Positions 1-21,096 are shown, counted from the stretch's first letter. The stretch is DNA of 64,000 nucleotides from Volvox africanus (GCA_030268105.1 BSDZ01000003.1:3534001-3598000), one strand, 5' to 3'. Numbers and translations: made by a program. Notes: generated by a model not told the origin, from the letters alone.

Positions 1-539
1 GCTGCAGCGTATATTAGTGTATGACTTGCTGGGTTTACCGCAGGTGCGGTATTTCCACGAACAATTATGTGTTGGCGATTAGTGCCTGAGTCGGCCTGCT
101 GTGAGATGAGGGGAATTTTGACGTAGGTAAATGTGCATGATTAGAAGAAGCTTTACAGGGTTCTGCGGGTGGTCGTACACGAAACGTAAACCCTCGAGGC
201 TTGCCTAGCTGGGCGAAACTCCCTAACACCGCCAATAGAAAGGAATACGGCTTCTGTCTTATGGAACCTGCCGCGCGTCCAGATTGAGTAACGTCATTCG
301 CCATTTACTCATGCAACGCTCCCGGTTGCCCCCCTCGTCACCTCAACCCATTTCAGAACTTCTTGTTTCAGTATGTTCAGGGCATCGAACGGGTGGAGCA
401 GCGGGACGTTGCAAAGGCTGCGGCGGCGCACCTTCACCCGGAGCGGCAGGTGGTGGTGGTTGTGGGAGACCGCGAGGTCACGCAGCCAAGCCTGGAGGCC
501 GTGGGCTTCGAGGTGTACCCCCTGAGGCTAGACGACTGA
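1..539 (+). CDS. M16-family zinc metallopeptidase, 3' end only
   Basis: Only the last two exons are in the window: 1-43 (open at the left edge) and 357-539, ending in TGA at 537-539. The 313-bp intron runs from GTGCGG to TTTCAG and lies between codons. The joined tail reads LQRILVYDLLGLPQ followed by NFLFQYVQGIERVEQRDV, then a stretch with HLHPER and VVVVVGDRE. That order (short helix, Gly-Leu-Pro, I-x-x-V-x-x-x-DV, LHP, hydrophobic strand ending VGD) is the usual C-terminal signature of insulinase/processing-peptidase (M16) domains. The zinc site would be upstream of the window, so activity cannot be judged; M16 tails also occur on non-catalytic domains. The protein ends LRLDD. It is distinct from the MPP-beta gene at 32 kb, whose C-terminus differs. 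Family call fairly sure; exact member unknown. Confidence 0.75.
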
Positions 540-2631
540 CGTCATGACCTCAACTACAGGCCAAAAAGCTGTTATTTGGTGATATTCGCGAATATGGTAT
601 TTCGTACTTTTAATTTAAATGAGCGGCCAGCAAAGGCATTAACCTGTTATTTAGGTTTGAGAGGGGACCCGGCCTAGATTTACCCAGCTTGTGGACATGG
701 TGTGTGTTCCGGCGAGAGCCGGTGATCATAATTGCGAGGAAAACTGCAGGTTCTGTTCGAACCGCAGAAGGGTCAGAGCAAATATGGGCTTTGTGATGGG
801 TAGAGTAAAATGAGACAGAATGCGTAGGAAAACAACGTTTAGGCAATACCAGTAATTGGCGTATCGAAAGAGTTTAGGGACTGTGGTGGGGAGTTTTGGC
901 TGCTGACTGGAGTTTTAACCAGATCACAAGTCTGCTGCCGTAGTCACGCAGACTCATCACTGATTTGTAGCTTTTACACACGTGTTTGTTTGCATCAGTG
1001 ACATCCGTTACTTTACAACTCTGCTAAATTATGTGTTGCCAGAGGTAGATGCACTGATGCGTGGATGGTGTTATGGATGTCACTCAATAAAGTCAGAGGA
1101 AAATCCCTAGTTTTTTATCAGCTGCATGGAAAATGTTTTACCCGGTTGCTTTCCTTCACAACAAAAACTAAGCACAACTGGCAGGCTATAGGTTCTAGAG
1201 ATAGCATCCGCACCGTTCCGCACCCAGGCTCGCCCTGTCCGCACAACAGCGGCACATGCGCGACAAAACCAGCACTTGGTCAAAAGGTTGCAACTTGCCT
1301 CTTAACACTATAAGCAAGTCGTCCGTTAATCAAGAAGTCCCGGGAGATTGGCAGCAGTTCGGGCAGCTGCTTTGGCAACCCATGGGTCGGCGGCTTCACC
1401 TAGGGCATTAGGGCAGCCGATTAAATAAGGAAGCTATAGAAAAGTAACAGGATACGTGAAATTATGCTTTCTTTCGCCGTCGAATCTCGCTCCAAGGGAT
1501 GATGAACGGCAGGGATGCTACTGCCCTAGCCTTCCTAGTCGTGTAAGCAACACATGAGTCTGGGAATCATAAACATAATTTTGTGGAATAAGTACTGAAT
1601 GAATTATGGCATTTCTCTGTCGTTGCCATCTCATCCCAGACTTTAGTTATGATTTTACACGGACTTCAGACTTTTGCAGCCATGGTTAACTGGAATTGCG
1701 CCGTTGGTGTTAGGTTCTTGATGTAGACGTTCGTGAGGGGGCAACGCAAGGACAGCAGGCGTCTAAAGGTGTGTCGCACAGCCTTCGTTCCTATTGCGGC
1801 AGGCGTTGTGGTTTGGATCTGGGATGTAATATAGTTGATTTGGAGAATATTTTTTGTCACAAGGTGGTGGGGCGGTGTTTTTGGCATTTCGTTGATGACA
1901 TACTTGGTAGGAAGCAACTCCATCGTGGGCATGAATCTTGGGATATTAATTATGTAATGTATTGTTTACGGTAAGTTATTTTGCATGTATTTCTGTGTTT
2001 GGGTAAATTTGTCAACCTAGGCTTGCAACGCCCCGTCGGGTTCGGCGTGCGTATCGTGGGATAATACACGTTCATGGCTGTAATGATCTTTATTTGGAAT
2101 TCATAAGGTCAGTAAAATGACCTCTTTTAGATGCATGTCCGGAGTTGTTTGACCGGTGACATAACCATGGAAGACGACGATGGCCGTTAACAACCCATCT
2201 AGAATTTATTTCCGCCGCGCAGGTTGTGCTGTGCACCGTACGCGGTCCGCGCGGATAAACCAATTGTAGTGTCCAGAGCGCTTGGTTGTAGCTTGACGTC
2301 TTGACGTGGCTCCGAGGACAGCCATCGGGGTGAGCAAGAGTTGATCGCCTCCGACCTTGCCATACAAGTCAGATACCCAATACAACGGTTCAGTCTGCAT
2401 CACCATCGTCCGAGCATCCCGTAGCTGCCGTACTTACACATGCGGCAGCAGCAACTTCAATACAACAGCAGCGGGGCCATATCACCGCCGGCTCACTGAA
2501 GACTGCAAAACAGACGCACCTTCCGGAAGAAGGCTGATATCAGCAGCGACACTTCCCCGCTTTTTCTTAACAGTTACTTGACCTCAAGGGGTTCCCTGGC
2601 GCGGTCTGCTGTTTAAGTGCATTTGCGCGCC
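540..2631. other. Intergenic, no gene seen
   Basis: About 2.1 kb between the M16 gene and the first coiled-coil gene. Short open frames here lack splice-site support, family motifs and coding-like composition. TGTAA occurs at 1825-1829, 1953-1957 and 2079-2083, but all lie far from the M16 stop, so that gene's 3' end is not settled. The 5' leader and promoter of the next gene presumably occupy the right end. Confidence 0.5.
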
Positions 2632-10422
<7,791 letters not shown>

Positions 10423-12503
10423 TTATATGATGAGACGGAAACTTTTGAGGATCCGACTCCCAATTATCAACGCGGGTTTATGTGGGCATTTCTACAGCTC
10501 AATTTGGGATCTCCGTTTCCTGGGTGAACTACATCGATGGAAGTTTTGAGTGCCAGGCAGCGGTAATATCTCATCACATCGCATGGGCGCGGCCTTATTT
10601 GGCATTTCTATTATGGCACGGGGACATTACGGCTCATGGTTGGGGTTAAGTATCTCTTCAACGCCGATGTATGCGTATACCAGAGACATGGGAAACAACC
10701 ACAGTTACAAACAGGCCGCAGTGGTCTGAAGCTTTCGGAAGAAAGGGAAGACATGTATCCCCCGTGGCGTGTGTTGTGTCCTATGACATGGTCTACCTGC
10801 ACTCAAGGTAAGAGCCGAGGCTGGCGACGCCAGCGCAACCGAGACCATATTGAGGTCGTGCTATCGGTAGCAGGACGGCAGTAGAGTGAAGAGCATCGGG
10901 TTTGCGAGGCAATTTATCTTGCGAGCCGATTGCACCATGACCCATGGCGACTTGTGCCGCGAAGTGTGCTTCAGTTGCAGTGTGAGATACTCGGATGACA
11001 ATGCAGTAGTTAGGCTGCGCACGGCGAATAGCTCCTTCCAGGCTCCATATTTCATACGCAGTAGGTGTAGGATTAGTCAAGACATGGAAGTTTTGTGCTT
11101 TTTCTTAGCGGTGCCCTGCGTGTGGGTCGCATCTTCAGTTGGACCAGGACCTCGGTAGAACGTCCTGTACCGGGGTGCACCCTTAGGTGGCACTTACAAT
11201 ATCTTGGACCTGTGGGCCCCAGCCTGATGTTTACATTCTGTAATAATTCGAAGATTCGTATGCTAACATAATTAGCAAGCCAGAGATCGTCGGCCGAATC
11301 CGATTAAGTGCAGTCCGTTCCATCGGCCAAGTACCCAGCTGGTGCCCTGCAGGATCCAAGGACTAAGCCTGCCTGGCTAGAGGACAATCAGGGTACCCGC
11401 TTGTGCTGCACATTTCGCAAGTTTGCTTCTGATTGGAATCGAACGAATGGTGCTGCAGTCTGACGTCACTGGCTTTATGCCCTGTTGAAATCGTAAGTTA
11501 ATATCAACTCGTTTGTGCTCCCTAGCTGCGCAGTGTGCACACTTCGGCCGCGAGATCAACATTTTAATGCATTAGAGTGAGGCATTGTCAAGTGCCCGTA
11601 TTATTTCGTCCTTGGCGTGGTGCAACTGCCTTTTTTCCCTACTGGACACCTGATATGTCCCTTGAAATAAAAATATAATATTGCAATACTAAACATGCCT
11701 TGGATAACGTTCTGGAATTTTCATGTACTGGGCGTCGTAAACTCGTAATCGTGATGGGTCTCGACGGTTGAGGTTAGAGATGTATGAGGCGGCAACACAG
11801 GCCGACACATACGCATAGATGAATTTAGCGTGTAAATATGGGAAGTACGCACGATTGAATCTTAGAAGCACCCAACTGCGCTGTTAGAGACCAGATTCAC
11901 GTCACAATCAGTGCCGATAATTGCAACAGGTGTGCTGACATGAGGTGCTAGCTTTCCTCTTAAGCAGGCCTCAGTATTCAAATTCTAGTTATACGCTTCT
12001 TGATGTCGCCTTGACAATACGGAACGCCTCTTGCTCCGCGCATCTGGCTGGCCCCAACACACAAGAACGACGTCTTGTGATGGCTCCAAGTTCCGATGAT
12101 ATAGTTCATACAGCAGATGTAGCCCCCGAGGTGTGTGGTCTGAGCTTCTTAACGCGGGAAGCCTTTGCTCACAACTCCTATTTGTTCGCGAGCGTTTCAT
12201 AAGCTCTTTAAATTTTCGGAGGAATCTAACATAAACCTCTGTATTATATAAGCGCAGCCATCGCATATGCCGCGCCCGTCGCCTTCGATGTCGCTGGCGG
12301 GTTTTGACACCGGCGCTAGTTCCCGACGCCATGGGACCCCTAGCACCTGCGCAAGCTCTCTTCTAGCCACCTAAGTGATTTAAGTGTTGGGTTGTCGGAC
12401 ATTTGTTATTCTGCGGAATTCTGACAACTTCTCCAGCCTCCCTCAGTTATCTGTGCCCATAGCTGCAGCCATGTGAACGGACCATTTGAAGACGTGTTCT
12501 GGT
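10423..12503. other. Intergenic and 3' UTR, no gene seen
   Basis: About 2.1 kb between the two coiled-coil genes. A TGTAA at 11239-11243 is the first candidate poly(A) signal after the upstream stop, giving an 800-nt 3' UTR if used. I see no coding frame with splice support. The right end should contain the promoter of the next gene. Confidence 0.5.
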
Positions 12504-15415
12504 ATGCTCATGGCCCTACAGCTCATCTCCAGTCCAGCTGCCATGCCATCGGCTTTGAAGCCGCAACGCCGGCAGCTGGACCAGCAGCCTGTCTCTCCGG
12601 CGGCACAGCGTGCCGCAAGCATCGAGGGAATTCAGGCACGGATCGCGCGCACAAATTTGCACCAGGTAAACAATCCGTTTGGGTTTCGTTCTCCCTTGTG
12701 CTCCAGGGGAAAGGGAATCTTATGGCATGTTATTTTTAAGTGCTGGTGTTTTTGCGTAGAACGGTTTTAGACTGCTCATCCATCAACCAGGCGTGCTAGC
12801 TCCCGGGTGTTCAGGTGCTTCGCCTCGCCAGCTGCTTTTCCGTTCGATAACTGTCCTTGCTGTCCGCCGCGTTGAGTGGATTTCCGTTCTGCGATGGCTG
12901 ATGCTCCTCGCTTCGCATCAGGGCGGCAGCTTTCGTAGATATCTTTGTTCTGATGGGTTGGTAGGTCCATTTAATAAATTGATAATCAGGTTGTTGGACA
13001 ATCGGTGTACGCAAGACCTAGAGCCGGGTTGCAAGGTAATTAACATACTAGTAACCCAAATAGGGAAGCCGGGTTTTCTGGACGCTGTCATGCGTTGCAA
13101 CCGGCACACTTAACGCCCGGATGCAACCGTGGTGACTCGAGGCATGAACACGCTGAACATGAAATTTGTGATTTGATGTGCAGAGCTCAATGCTTCAGAG
13201 TAACGGTTGCCCGTAGATTATTGTGCAGACCGAATCGCAGCTTCATCAGCGGGCCCCTGTGCTAGGCCTTACCTGACTTATTAGTGGTTCGTCGTATGCA
13301 TTGTTACTGCATAATCGCCGGTCTTCATGGATCTCTGCCCAAACCGTTTGCACCGACCTGTAGGCGGAAATGGATCGACAGTATAAGGATGAGCTGCGCT
13401 GGATGCAAAAGGTGAGCGCGTGTTCACCCTGTCCAGCCAAGACGTATTAACCATGGGCGCGCTGCCTTATCTGTTACCTGGAAAGGCAGGCACACATCAA
13501 TTCACGACCATAAATGCACCTGCCCTGCCTAGTTTGTACTCCTGATTTACCGCGGTCCTTTCACCAATCAGCGATCTAAGACCGGTACAGTCGCTCAAAA
13601 ACGGATCTTTGAGGATTTCCTTGTCAGTGCTCACGTCCGCTTTGCCGACCCTGATGACCCTGTTCGTGATGTATGCACCCTGCTGGCAGGAGGTGGATCA
13701 CCTTAAGGCGGAACTTGATGTTAGCCGTCGCCGGCGCACAGAGGCTGACGAAGAGATTGCGGGCCTGAAGTCGCAACTGGAAGCAGCTCGTAAAGAGATG
13801 TCGGCAGCACAGTTGGAAGTAACGGAGGCGCGTGCGCGTGTGGAGGCGGCGCGTAAAGACGGGTTGCGAGCTGAGGTGGAGCGGTTGCGTGCCGATCTCG
13901 ATGCGGCGCGGAAGGCAGCGGCGCAGGCCAACTTGGATTTGGTGGAGGCGCAGCGCATGGCAGAGGGGGTCACCAAGGAGTTGCGGGCAATCCAGGCGGA
14001 AAGCGCAGCTCGGGATGCGAAGTTGGAGGCGGCGGCAGCAGAGGCACAGTTGGCCACAGCGGAGATGGAAGCACTGCAGGAGCGGGTGTTGCAGTTGTCT
14101 GTGGCACAGCAGCAAAGTGAGTCGGAGCTCATGCAGACGCGTGCCGAGCTGGCTAAGGCACAGAATAACTTAGAGGTGGCAGTGCACGAGGCGGCACAAT
14201 TGCGCAACGATGTGAAGGCTAAGGCTAACGAGCTAACGACGGTGCAGCAGCACCTGGCGGCGGCTGAAGCGGTGCAGGCGGAAATGCAGGGTGCCAAGGA
14301 GGAGGCAATCCATCGCGCTGCTATGGCTCTTGCAGAACTCGAGGAAGTCAAGCAGTCGGTTTCGTCCACGGCGGCACTTCAGATGAAACTCTCCAGAATG
14401 GAATCGGAGCTAAATGACCTGCAGTCGCAGTACCGGTGCGTGTGGCCCTGGGGCAGCTGCCTGAGGATGGAGGGAGGTGCTGCACATGACGTGCTGTAGT
14501 GTTGCCTCTTGCCTGTTTTTGGCTGGAACATGTTGGGCGCCATAAATGTGTGTGCCGGATACACGCATACCGATCGACACACAAGCATCGGGTCATCCTA
14601 CTCGCAGCACGCTCATATACCTCCCGGACGGCGAATGCTTCCCATACCTTGCATCCTCCTAACTGTGTCTGTTGTTTTTAATGGACCCCTATCGGGGCAT
14701 GTGCAATCATATTACAGATCGTGAGCTCAATACCTCTGGCCACCTTTCTGTGTGGTTGCATTTGCGTGTAGAAGTATGACGTTTGAACATGCAAAGTCGC
14801 GTGCTGAGCACGCCGAAATGAGTGGCAAAATGTTGAAGGTGAGTTTTGCCCATGTTCCCGCATGAATAGTTTGTCCGCTGTATGAAGATGTCGGCATGTA
14901 GTTATCGGCATTGCTGCGGCATCTATCGAAGCCGTGTGATGTTTTTTTTATTGGTGGTTAGGGTGGGGGCTTCTTTACAAGATTCACGGAACACACGATG
15001 CTGACGGCTGTCCGTCCCTTTCTGTAGTTTTTATGGTCCCGTTGGGCATTGCTGCGGGATTCCACCACTGGCGCCCGCGACTTGTGTCTTAGCTTAAATT
15101 TCAAGTATGGGCGGATGGGGGCTTCTAATCGTGCGATTCGAATCCGTCCCATGTTCCCAGGCACAAGAGGAGACGGCGCGCTACATGTCGTTCTACGAGG
15201 AAGTAGTTTCAGCGCTACGGCAGCAGCTAGGTGGACTGAATGCCGAGCCGGTTGCTGTTCCAGAGCCACCGCCCCTGCCTTCTCACGTGCGCCACCATTG
15301 CCAGTCGGGCTCATGGGGCAGTGGTGTCAGCGCTATTTTAGCTGGATTAAACAGCAACCGCCGCATCAGTCTGGGCAGCAGCCAGAACAGCGGCGGCGGC
15401 CTTTCGACTGAATAG
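12504..15415 (+). CDS. Coiled-coil protein, five exons
   Basis: Exons 12504-12665, 13364-13411, 13690-14435, 14772-14838 and 15161-15415 give about 425 residues with consistent splice phases (0, 0, 2, 0). The start is ATG 12504; a second in-frame ATG at 12510 is equally possible. The 54-residue head is rich in Pro, Gln and Ala. Exons 2-4 form one long alpha-helical coiled coil of roughly 290 residues with regular Glu, Ala, Leu and Arg heptads. The tail has a Pro-rich patch (VPEPPPLP) and ends in a Ser/Gly-rich segment. No enzymatic motif, signal peptide or membrane segment is visible. TGTAA lies 208 nt after the stop. A structural or filament-like role is likely, but the family is not recognised; general similarity to IFT or other coiled-coil proteins is not specific. 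Confidence 0.8.
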
Positions 15416-15622
15416 CGGTTTAGGAGGTTATAACGTACCGATCTGGACATCTGTTTTGGCTTTCCTATTTCTAGAGCAAGGATGATATTGGCATACTTCG
15501 TTCTGCCAGGATGAGAGCAGCAGGGTGTACGCACGGGGCGGGAGGAATACGTGTATGGTATAGCTGGTCAAAACTTACTCATTTCTAAACTGGGGATAAT
15601 CTGGTGATGATGAGGTGACAGG

Positions 15623-15627
15623 TGTAA
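15623..15627 (+). terminator. Candidate TGTAA poly(A) signal
   Basis: TGTAA, the usual chlamydomonadalean polyadenylation motif, 208 nt after the stop of the coiled-coil gene at 12504-15415. Confidence 0.5.
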
Positions 15628-16471
15628 TGTCCATGTCAACTCTCTGTGGATTCAACCTTTTCGTCCCCGTCCAACACGTTTTTCACAACGATTTAGTTTT
15701 TGGCTACTGATGTTGAACTGCGTCTATAATGGTGGCCAACTTTGTTTATCAGATGATGATGTTCTGTTAAGCATACGGAAAGGAAATGGTGCAAACGACA
15801 CGGGCTGTGCCGACATGTTCATCTTATTGGAATGCAAGGTGGTGTATACCGGCGCAATGTTTTTTAAAATCCAATCAATTGGATTTATGTGCTGCGTATG
15901 AGCGAGGACTGCTTGCCCTGTAAGTTGGGCTGATCCTGACACCAGGCTGGTCTAGCGATGGGCAGTCAAGGCATTTCCAACCTTTATAAATAGGTGACCT
16001 GGAGTTCACTATCCAGCTTCGAAGGACTGCCTCGCACACCAGTGGATGTCAGCATATCATTAAGTAGTAAGCTGGAGCGGACAGGGAGTTTGCACGGGAG
16101 AATCAACCAGTCCGTAGTAAGGTGGGCGTAAAAATGAGCAAGACATAAAATCTCAGAACTGCTGTGCGTAATATAAAAGGCTCTTTCAAGAAGGGTCGAA
16201 ACCTTTAAAGCCCGTCGTACTTGCGCACCTGTACTGCCCTAACTGTTAGGGTGTCAGGATCTCCATGCGTTAAGTTTTCTTTTAATGATGATTGGACAAG
16301 TTACTTATCAACATCTGCAGAAAAGCCATGCCGCACTGCTTTCCGAACGTAGAAACGTTATCTCCACGTCGCAGTGCATTTTTTGACGGGTATGGTTGCG
16401 GATACAATTCATGTAAATGCAATTCAAAATTTCAAGATGTTATAAATCTTTTTTATTGAACGTTTTCAGCT
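15628..16471. other. Intergenic, no gene seen
   Basis: About 840 bp between the second coiled-coil gene and the F-box gene. No coding frame with splice support; presumably the F-box promoter and leader. Confidence 0.5.
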
Positions 16472-18014
16472 ATGAGCATCAGGGAAGGCTACGATGCAGT
16501 CTTGGACAATACGCCCACGGCCGAACCATGCACGTCGCTCTTCAGCCTACCAAATTCTGTCCTCACAACTATTATGGAATTCATTGTTCGCCGCGCAAAT
16601 CCGGGGCAGGTCATCAAGTTGGCACTGGTGCGTACACACTGCGCGTACGTTGCGTCGTATGGCGTGCATGCTGGGCGTCAAGTTAGTTCACCACCACGCG
16701 CAACCTACGCCCTTGCTTACCATCGTTGCGAATCGGTTCGTAATCAGATCAAGTACCACATGTCTTCGAATCATGCTTCGCCTAGGTATCAACATCCCTT
16801 CTATACAGTATTGAACTTTGGTGCAACATTTTTTGCACGATGGTTGTCGTACACCAAAATGCACCTCGTGAGCTTGCACGATGACAGCAGACAAGGCTTG
16901 GGAACTCACAACAGCTGCGTTTTTGGAGAGGGCCATCATGGCTTATAATGGCTCCCCTTCCGCACTTGTTGCCAACTTATTTCGACCGCAGTTAGTTTTC
17001 CTCACCAGTAGATTTATCTCCACACAGGACGCCGCGTTATAACGCAAAAAGAAGATTCCGACATGGTACAGCATGTCACACAGTCGTCTCATCACCTTCA
17101 TTTAGTTATCCCGCTTTGTGGCTGTACAGGTGTGCCGGGCGCTGCTCAACACGGTCACCTCGGCCGAGGGGCTGTGGGAACAGCTGAGCATTAGTCATGG
17201 ATGGAGGTGGGCGAGCCCGCAAAGGATTGTGAAAGGGAAGGCCGAGCATCGCTTGTGGGGTTTAGAAGCTGGTGGCCGCTGACGGGGACCAGATCAAAGG
17301 AGGAGAAGTCGCAGGTCGCTTGGGCCAGTTCCACCTTGCAACAGGAGTGAGGGATGACACGTGATGGGGTTCTTGCCGCCGGTTCTACCTCTCTCTGCCA
17401 GAATCCTGGCCGCTTGCATGCACGGTCCTGCCTCTGCCCCTGCCCCTGCTAGCCGGCCACCATGCTTGGCTCCAGCAAAATCTTCTAGCCTGTTTCATCG
17501 CACCCTATCGCCACAGGGCTGTCGTCATTGTAACATGCGTTCTCGCACCCACCCGTAATGCATACGGCTACGAGCAACCGTGAGGACGGTAATGCGTGAG
17601 TCTCCGCTGCGACCTCTCTTCTCCCTTACCTCCCTCATATCCTGGCCTCCCTCCCTCACATCCTGGGACCAGCCGTCGTCCCACCGTCCGACAGCGGGCA
17701 GCTGCGCTGACGGGCGCTTATACAACGGGCCCTGAGGGCGGTCTGTCAGCAGCAGATTTTGACCGTCACTGGTTCCACTATTACACGCACCGCATGACCT
17801 GCCGCAGAAACGTAAGGTGAGGTGACTGCTGGGAAGGGGCCTTGCCGTAAGGGTGCGGTATGGAGCCGGTGGACTCAACACGGTGGGTCATCTAGGGGTT
17901 ACATGGAGGGATGTGCGCGGGAAGGTTTACAAACATTCCTTACGATATGGGATGTAGGCGGTTCGTAAACAGAGAAGCTGTATCTTCCGTACGTTGGAAA
18001 GGCCAGCGTCATAT

Positions 18015-18049
<35 letters not shown>

Positions 18050-20892
18050 TACACACACACACTAACACATTCACCCCTCACTGGGGCAAAATTAAAGGTC
18101 AAGGGAACTCCCACTTCATGGACTGCAAACCGCTGTCATGTGACAGGCGACCACCGTTTGCTATAATCCTTGCGCTTTCCCTACATTCCTCTGCAATCCT
18201 CGCATTCGTGTCCTCTACCGATTCGCAGGCGCTTCGTCCGGCTATACTCAGCATTCCTGTCGCGCCCCAGCAAGATGGCGCTGATGCCCGGTAAGAGTGT
18301 ATGGGGGAAGGGATAGGGATGGGTGGATTTGGCTTGACTGGCGGCAAGAGGGACGGAGGCTAGCTATGCCATACCCGACAGGACTGAGCGCCTCGCGGCA
18401 GTAGTTAGTTACGATGTGTGCGAAACCAGACTGGAGAGGCGGAGGGAAGCTGCACTGCGGTGGGGCATGAGCGCATGAGATGTATTGCTGGTAGCCATGT
18501 GCCAATAGTCGCCATCCGCACGAATAGTCTATGACCCACGTTCGTTCTCGCGCGTCTCTTCTCCCTAGGCCTAATCTGCTGCACTCGCTCGTCCTACAGC
18601 ATCCTAAGGACTGGCAGGCTATGTGTGTATGTGTGCGTATGTCCAAATCTTGTGTGTGCGTCTATGCACACCGCGACACAGCCACTGAGCGGCACGACTC
18701 CTCTGCCAGTGCCAACCCTTCCGGCACCCGAACTTACTGCTTGCGAGATGATCATTGATTGCGGGGGGGCTATCATGGCCGACTCCCCAACCCTCTCCCG
18801 ACTGCTCGCGGTAAGGTGCTGAAGCTGCGGCTCTGTCCGCTTGTGAGCAGAGGCTCAGTGTGGAGCTGCCCTGGGAGCTCTGGGAGCTCTACCGCTTCCG
18901 CAACGGCCAGGCTCCCGGAACCCTCGTCACCTTTGCAGATGATATGAGGCTGCTGGGTGGGGTGGGCAGGGGAGATGCGGCGGGCTTGTGTGTCTGTGTT
19001 CGTTGGGGCTTTAGATGTAGAAATTGTTCAGCTGAGAAGTTAGGTGTGACCGCGCTAGGAAGACACCCTCTGGTGGGGATACCTCTGACGCACGAGAGGG
19101 ATTGGGCGAACGGCGGCAGAGGAGCTGTGAGGGAGAAACGATCGCTGCTGGCGTGGGGAAAGGGATTTTGCAGTGGATGTGGAGATGGTTGCAGTGTCCA
19201 TGGTGTAAGACGGGTGTTTAGGAAGCCCAACGACCGCGTGAAGTATAAGCCCTCAATATAACATCTGCCTTCCAGCAGACTGGTTCCGGAGCATCGGCGA
19301 CCGCTTTCCCGGTGACAATCTTGGACGAGCAAGAAAGGCCCTCGGAATGGCGCAAGAACTGCTAGGTTACTGTCAGGAAGGAGGAGCGCAGCAACTGTAT
19401 GGCATTGGAACTCCCGCGTGCCTGCAGGTCTGCACGAGCTGGTTCTGGAGCATCACCCCGGTCTACGTGAGCTGCGCCGGCGGCTGGCAATGCTGGTCCG
19501 GCTGCCGGGGAAGAGGAGGGCGGAGCTGTTGAGGCCCGGAGGAAGCGGTGAGGGATGCTCGGGGCGGGGTCGTGCCTGTGCAGGTCACGGTGGCCGGCTG
19601 AAGCGGTGGGGCTGGAGCGCTGGGGGACAAATGCTCACGAGCTTATATGCCACAAGTTCTGATCCTGGTGCGGCTCTCCCCGCCCCCGTGTGGATGCCGT
19701 GCTTAGCAGAAATGGAGGCGGAGGAGGTAGCGCGCGAGCAGGGCACTGGTGCTGATAACAGCTGCGGCTGCGAGGTGGCTGCTGCTGCAACGGAGGCTGC
19801 TGCAGCTGCCGGTGCAAGATCGGTGTGCTCTGAGGTAAACTGGCGACGGTTCAGCCTTTATCGAGTTGGAGATTCATTGGGTTGTTCTGCGGGCTATGAG
19901 ATTCCTGTGTCAGAAGGGTGCCTTAGGCCCCTGAGCCGGGCGGGGAAGGGGACGGGGCAGTACTGTTAGACCCAGGCTAGGGTCCTGCTCGGGTAACAGC
20001 TCCATGAGCGCCTGACTCGATTGCAGTCGCAGACACTCCTCACTCAGTGACATGCAAGTCACTGAAGAACGAGCTTTTCTTCGGGTTTTAGTCCGTTGTT
20101 CCCCGGACTCATCCCCGCAGGGTTTAACATACACGGTAGGATACGAATCTAAGTCACAAGCACCGGCCGCCGCCGCCGCTGCACTTACCCTTTTCCCGGG
20201 CGATATGATCCTCGGCTGTGATGATGATTATGGGGAGGACTGCAGCGACGACCGGCTGCTGGTGGTGGCCAGTAACCCCTCGTCCACCCGGCGTTTCCTT
20301 GTGGCGCTAGACGGCCAAGTCTATTTGGCGCGAGGTACGGTCATGGGAGGCCCTGGGCACCCCTGGGCACGCGTGCAATCGGGTCTGGCCTGGGGCTGGT
20401 ATCATGGCTGGCCCTGGTCCCGGTCCTGGCCCCCGTCCTGACAGGGCGGTATTTATCTACATGTGCTGGAGGTGGATTCTCGATAATCGCCTTGAGGATT
20501 TGCTTCGAAAACGTAAACGTGGATACGGGAACCCTTCCATAATTCGCTCCTGTATACTGCATTTTCTCTTTTCCTGTTTAATTACTGCATAATGTCTTTA
20601 CATCCTCTCAATGCAATCTTGATTTACACGGCGACTCAAGGGGCTTCGTGGTGGTTGACAATAGGGATTGCCAATGGGGATTTTGCTTGACCTGTAGACG
20701 TTGATGGCTATTTTTTTAACACTACAAAATGTTTACAACTTTTTCCGCGTTTTGCCAGCGACGGCTAATGTGCCAGTTGCCATGGGGGGGAGTATGGAAC
20801 CCGAAGGCCATATGCGGGCAGTGACAAAGGCCGATCCTTCTACTGATTATACGACGATTGATGTTGAACCCTGTCCTGTTACTAGTGAGTGA
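16472..20892 (+). CDS. F-box/SUKH protein, SKIP16/FBXO3 type, no ApaG domain
   Basis: Ten exons fit with unbroken phase: 16472-16627, 17130-17206, 17673-17816, 18229-18290, 18825-18956, 19279-19365, 19428-19547, 19707-19834, 20121-20334, 20759-20892; about 417 residues. The N-terminus has an F-box (LPNSVLTTIMEF, then LALVCRALLNT and LWEQL), which in this family binds SKP1 in an SCF ubiquitin ligase. Next comes DRHWFHYYTHRM, like the helical linker of FBXO3. A SUKH (SMI1/KNR4) domain follows: LPWELWELYRFRNGQ, and later RLLVVASN with RRFLVALDGQVYL. SKIP16 and FBXO3 normally end in an ApaG/DUF525 domain; none is seen here, and the last exon is a short acidic tail ending PCPVTSE. The middle exons (19279-19834) are the least certain. 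Exon 6 has a NAGNAG acceptor (19271-19278). Confidence 0.75.
18015..18062. repeat. (CT)n followed by (CA)n microsatellite
   Basis: A CT-rich dinucleotide run (about 18015-18049) passes directly into ACACACAC (18051-18062). It lies in intron 3 of the F-box gene, upstream of the acceptor at 18228. Confidence 0.85.
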
Positions 20893-21072
20893 GTGACAAC
20901 TGACAACTCTTTGTCCTTTCCCGTTTCTCTCTCTCGATATTGGTGCCTAACTATGGAACAGGCATGCTGTCACTTGCTTTCTTTGCTTCAAGTGTGGCGA
21001 CCATGATCCAGAAGCTTCTCCATTGAGTCCGCCAACGCGATCTGGGACGAGTTCGCTTGTGAAATAGTTGCT

Positions 21073-21096
21073 TGTAACTGTTGTACTTCTTTGTAA
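21073..21096 (+). terminator. Two candidate TGTAA poly(A) signals
   Basis: TGTAA occurs at 21073-21077 and 21092-21096, about 180-200 nt after the F-box gene stop and about 195 nt before the next start codon. Confidence 0.5.

Noticed and set aside
18590..18810. An extra F-box-gene exon reading PLSGTTPLPVPTLPAPEL and onward
   Set aside because: It is open and ends at a GTAAGG donor, but the phase-consistent model joins 18290 directly to 18825, and the stretch begins in GT-repeat sequence typical of an intron.
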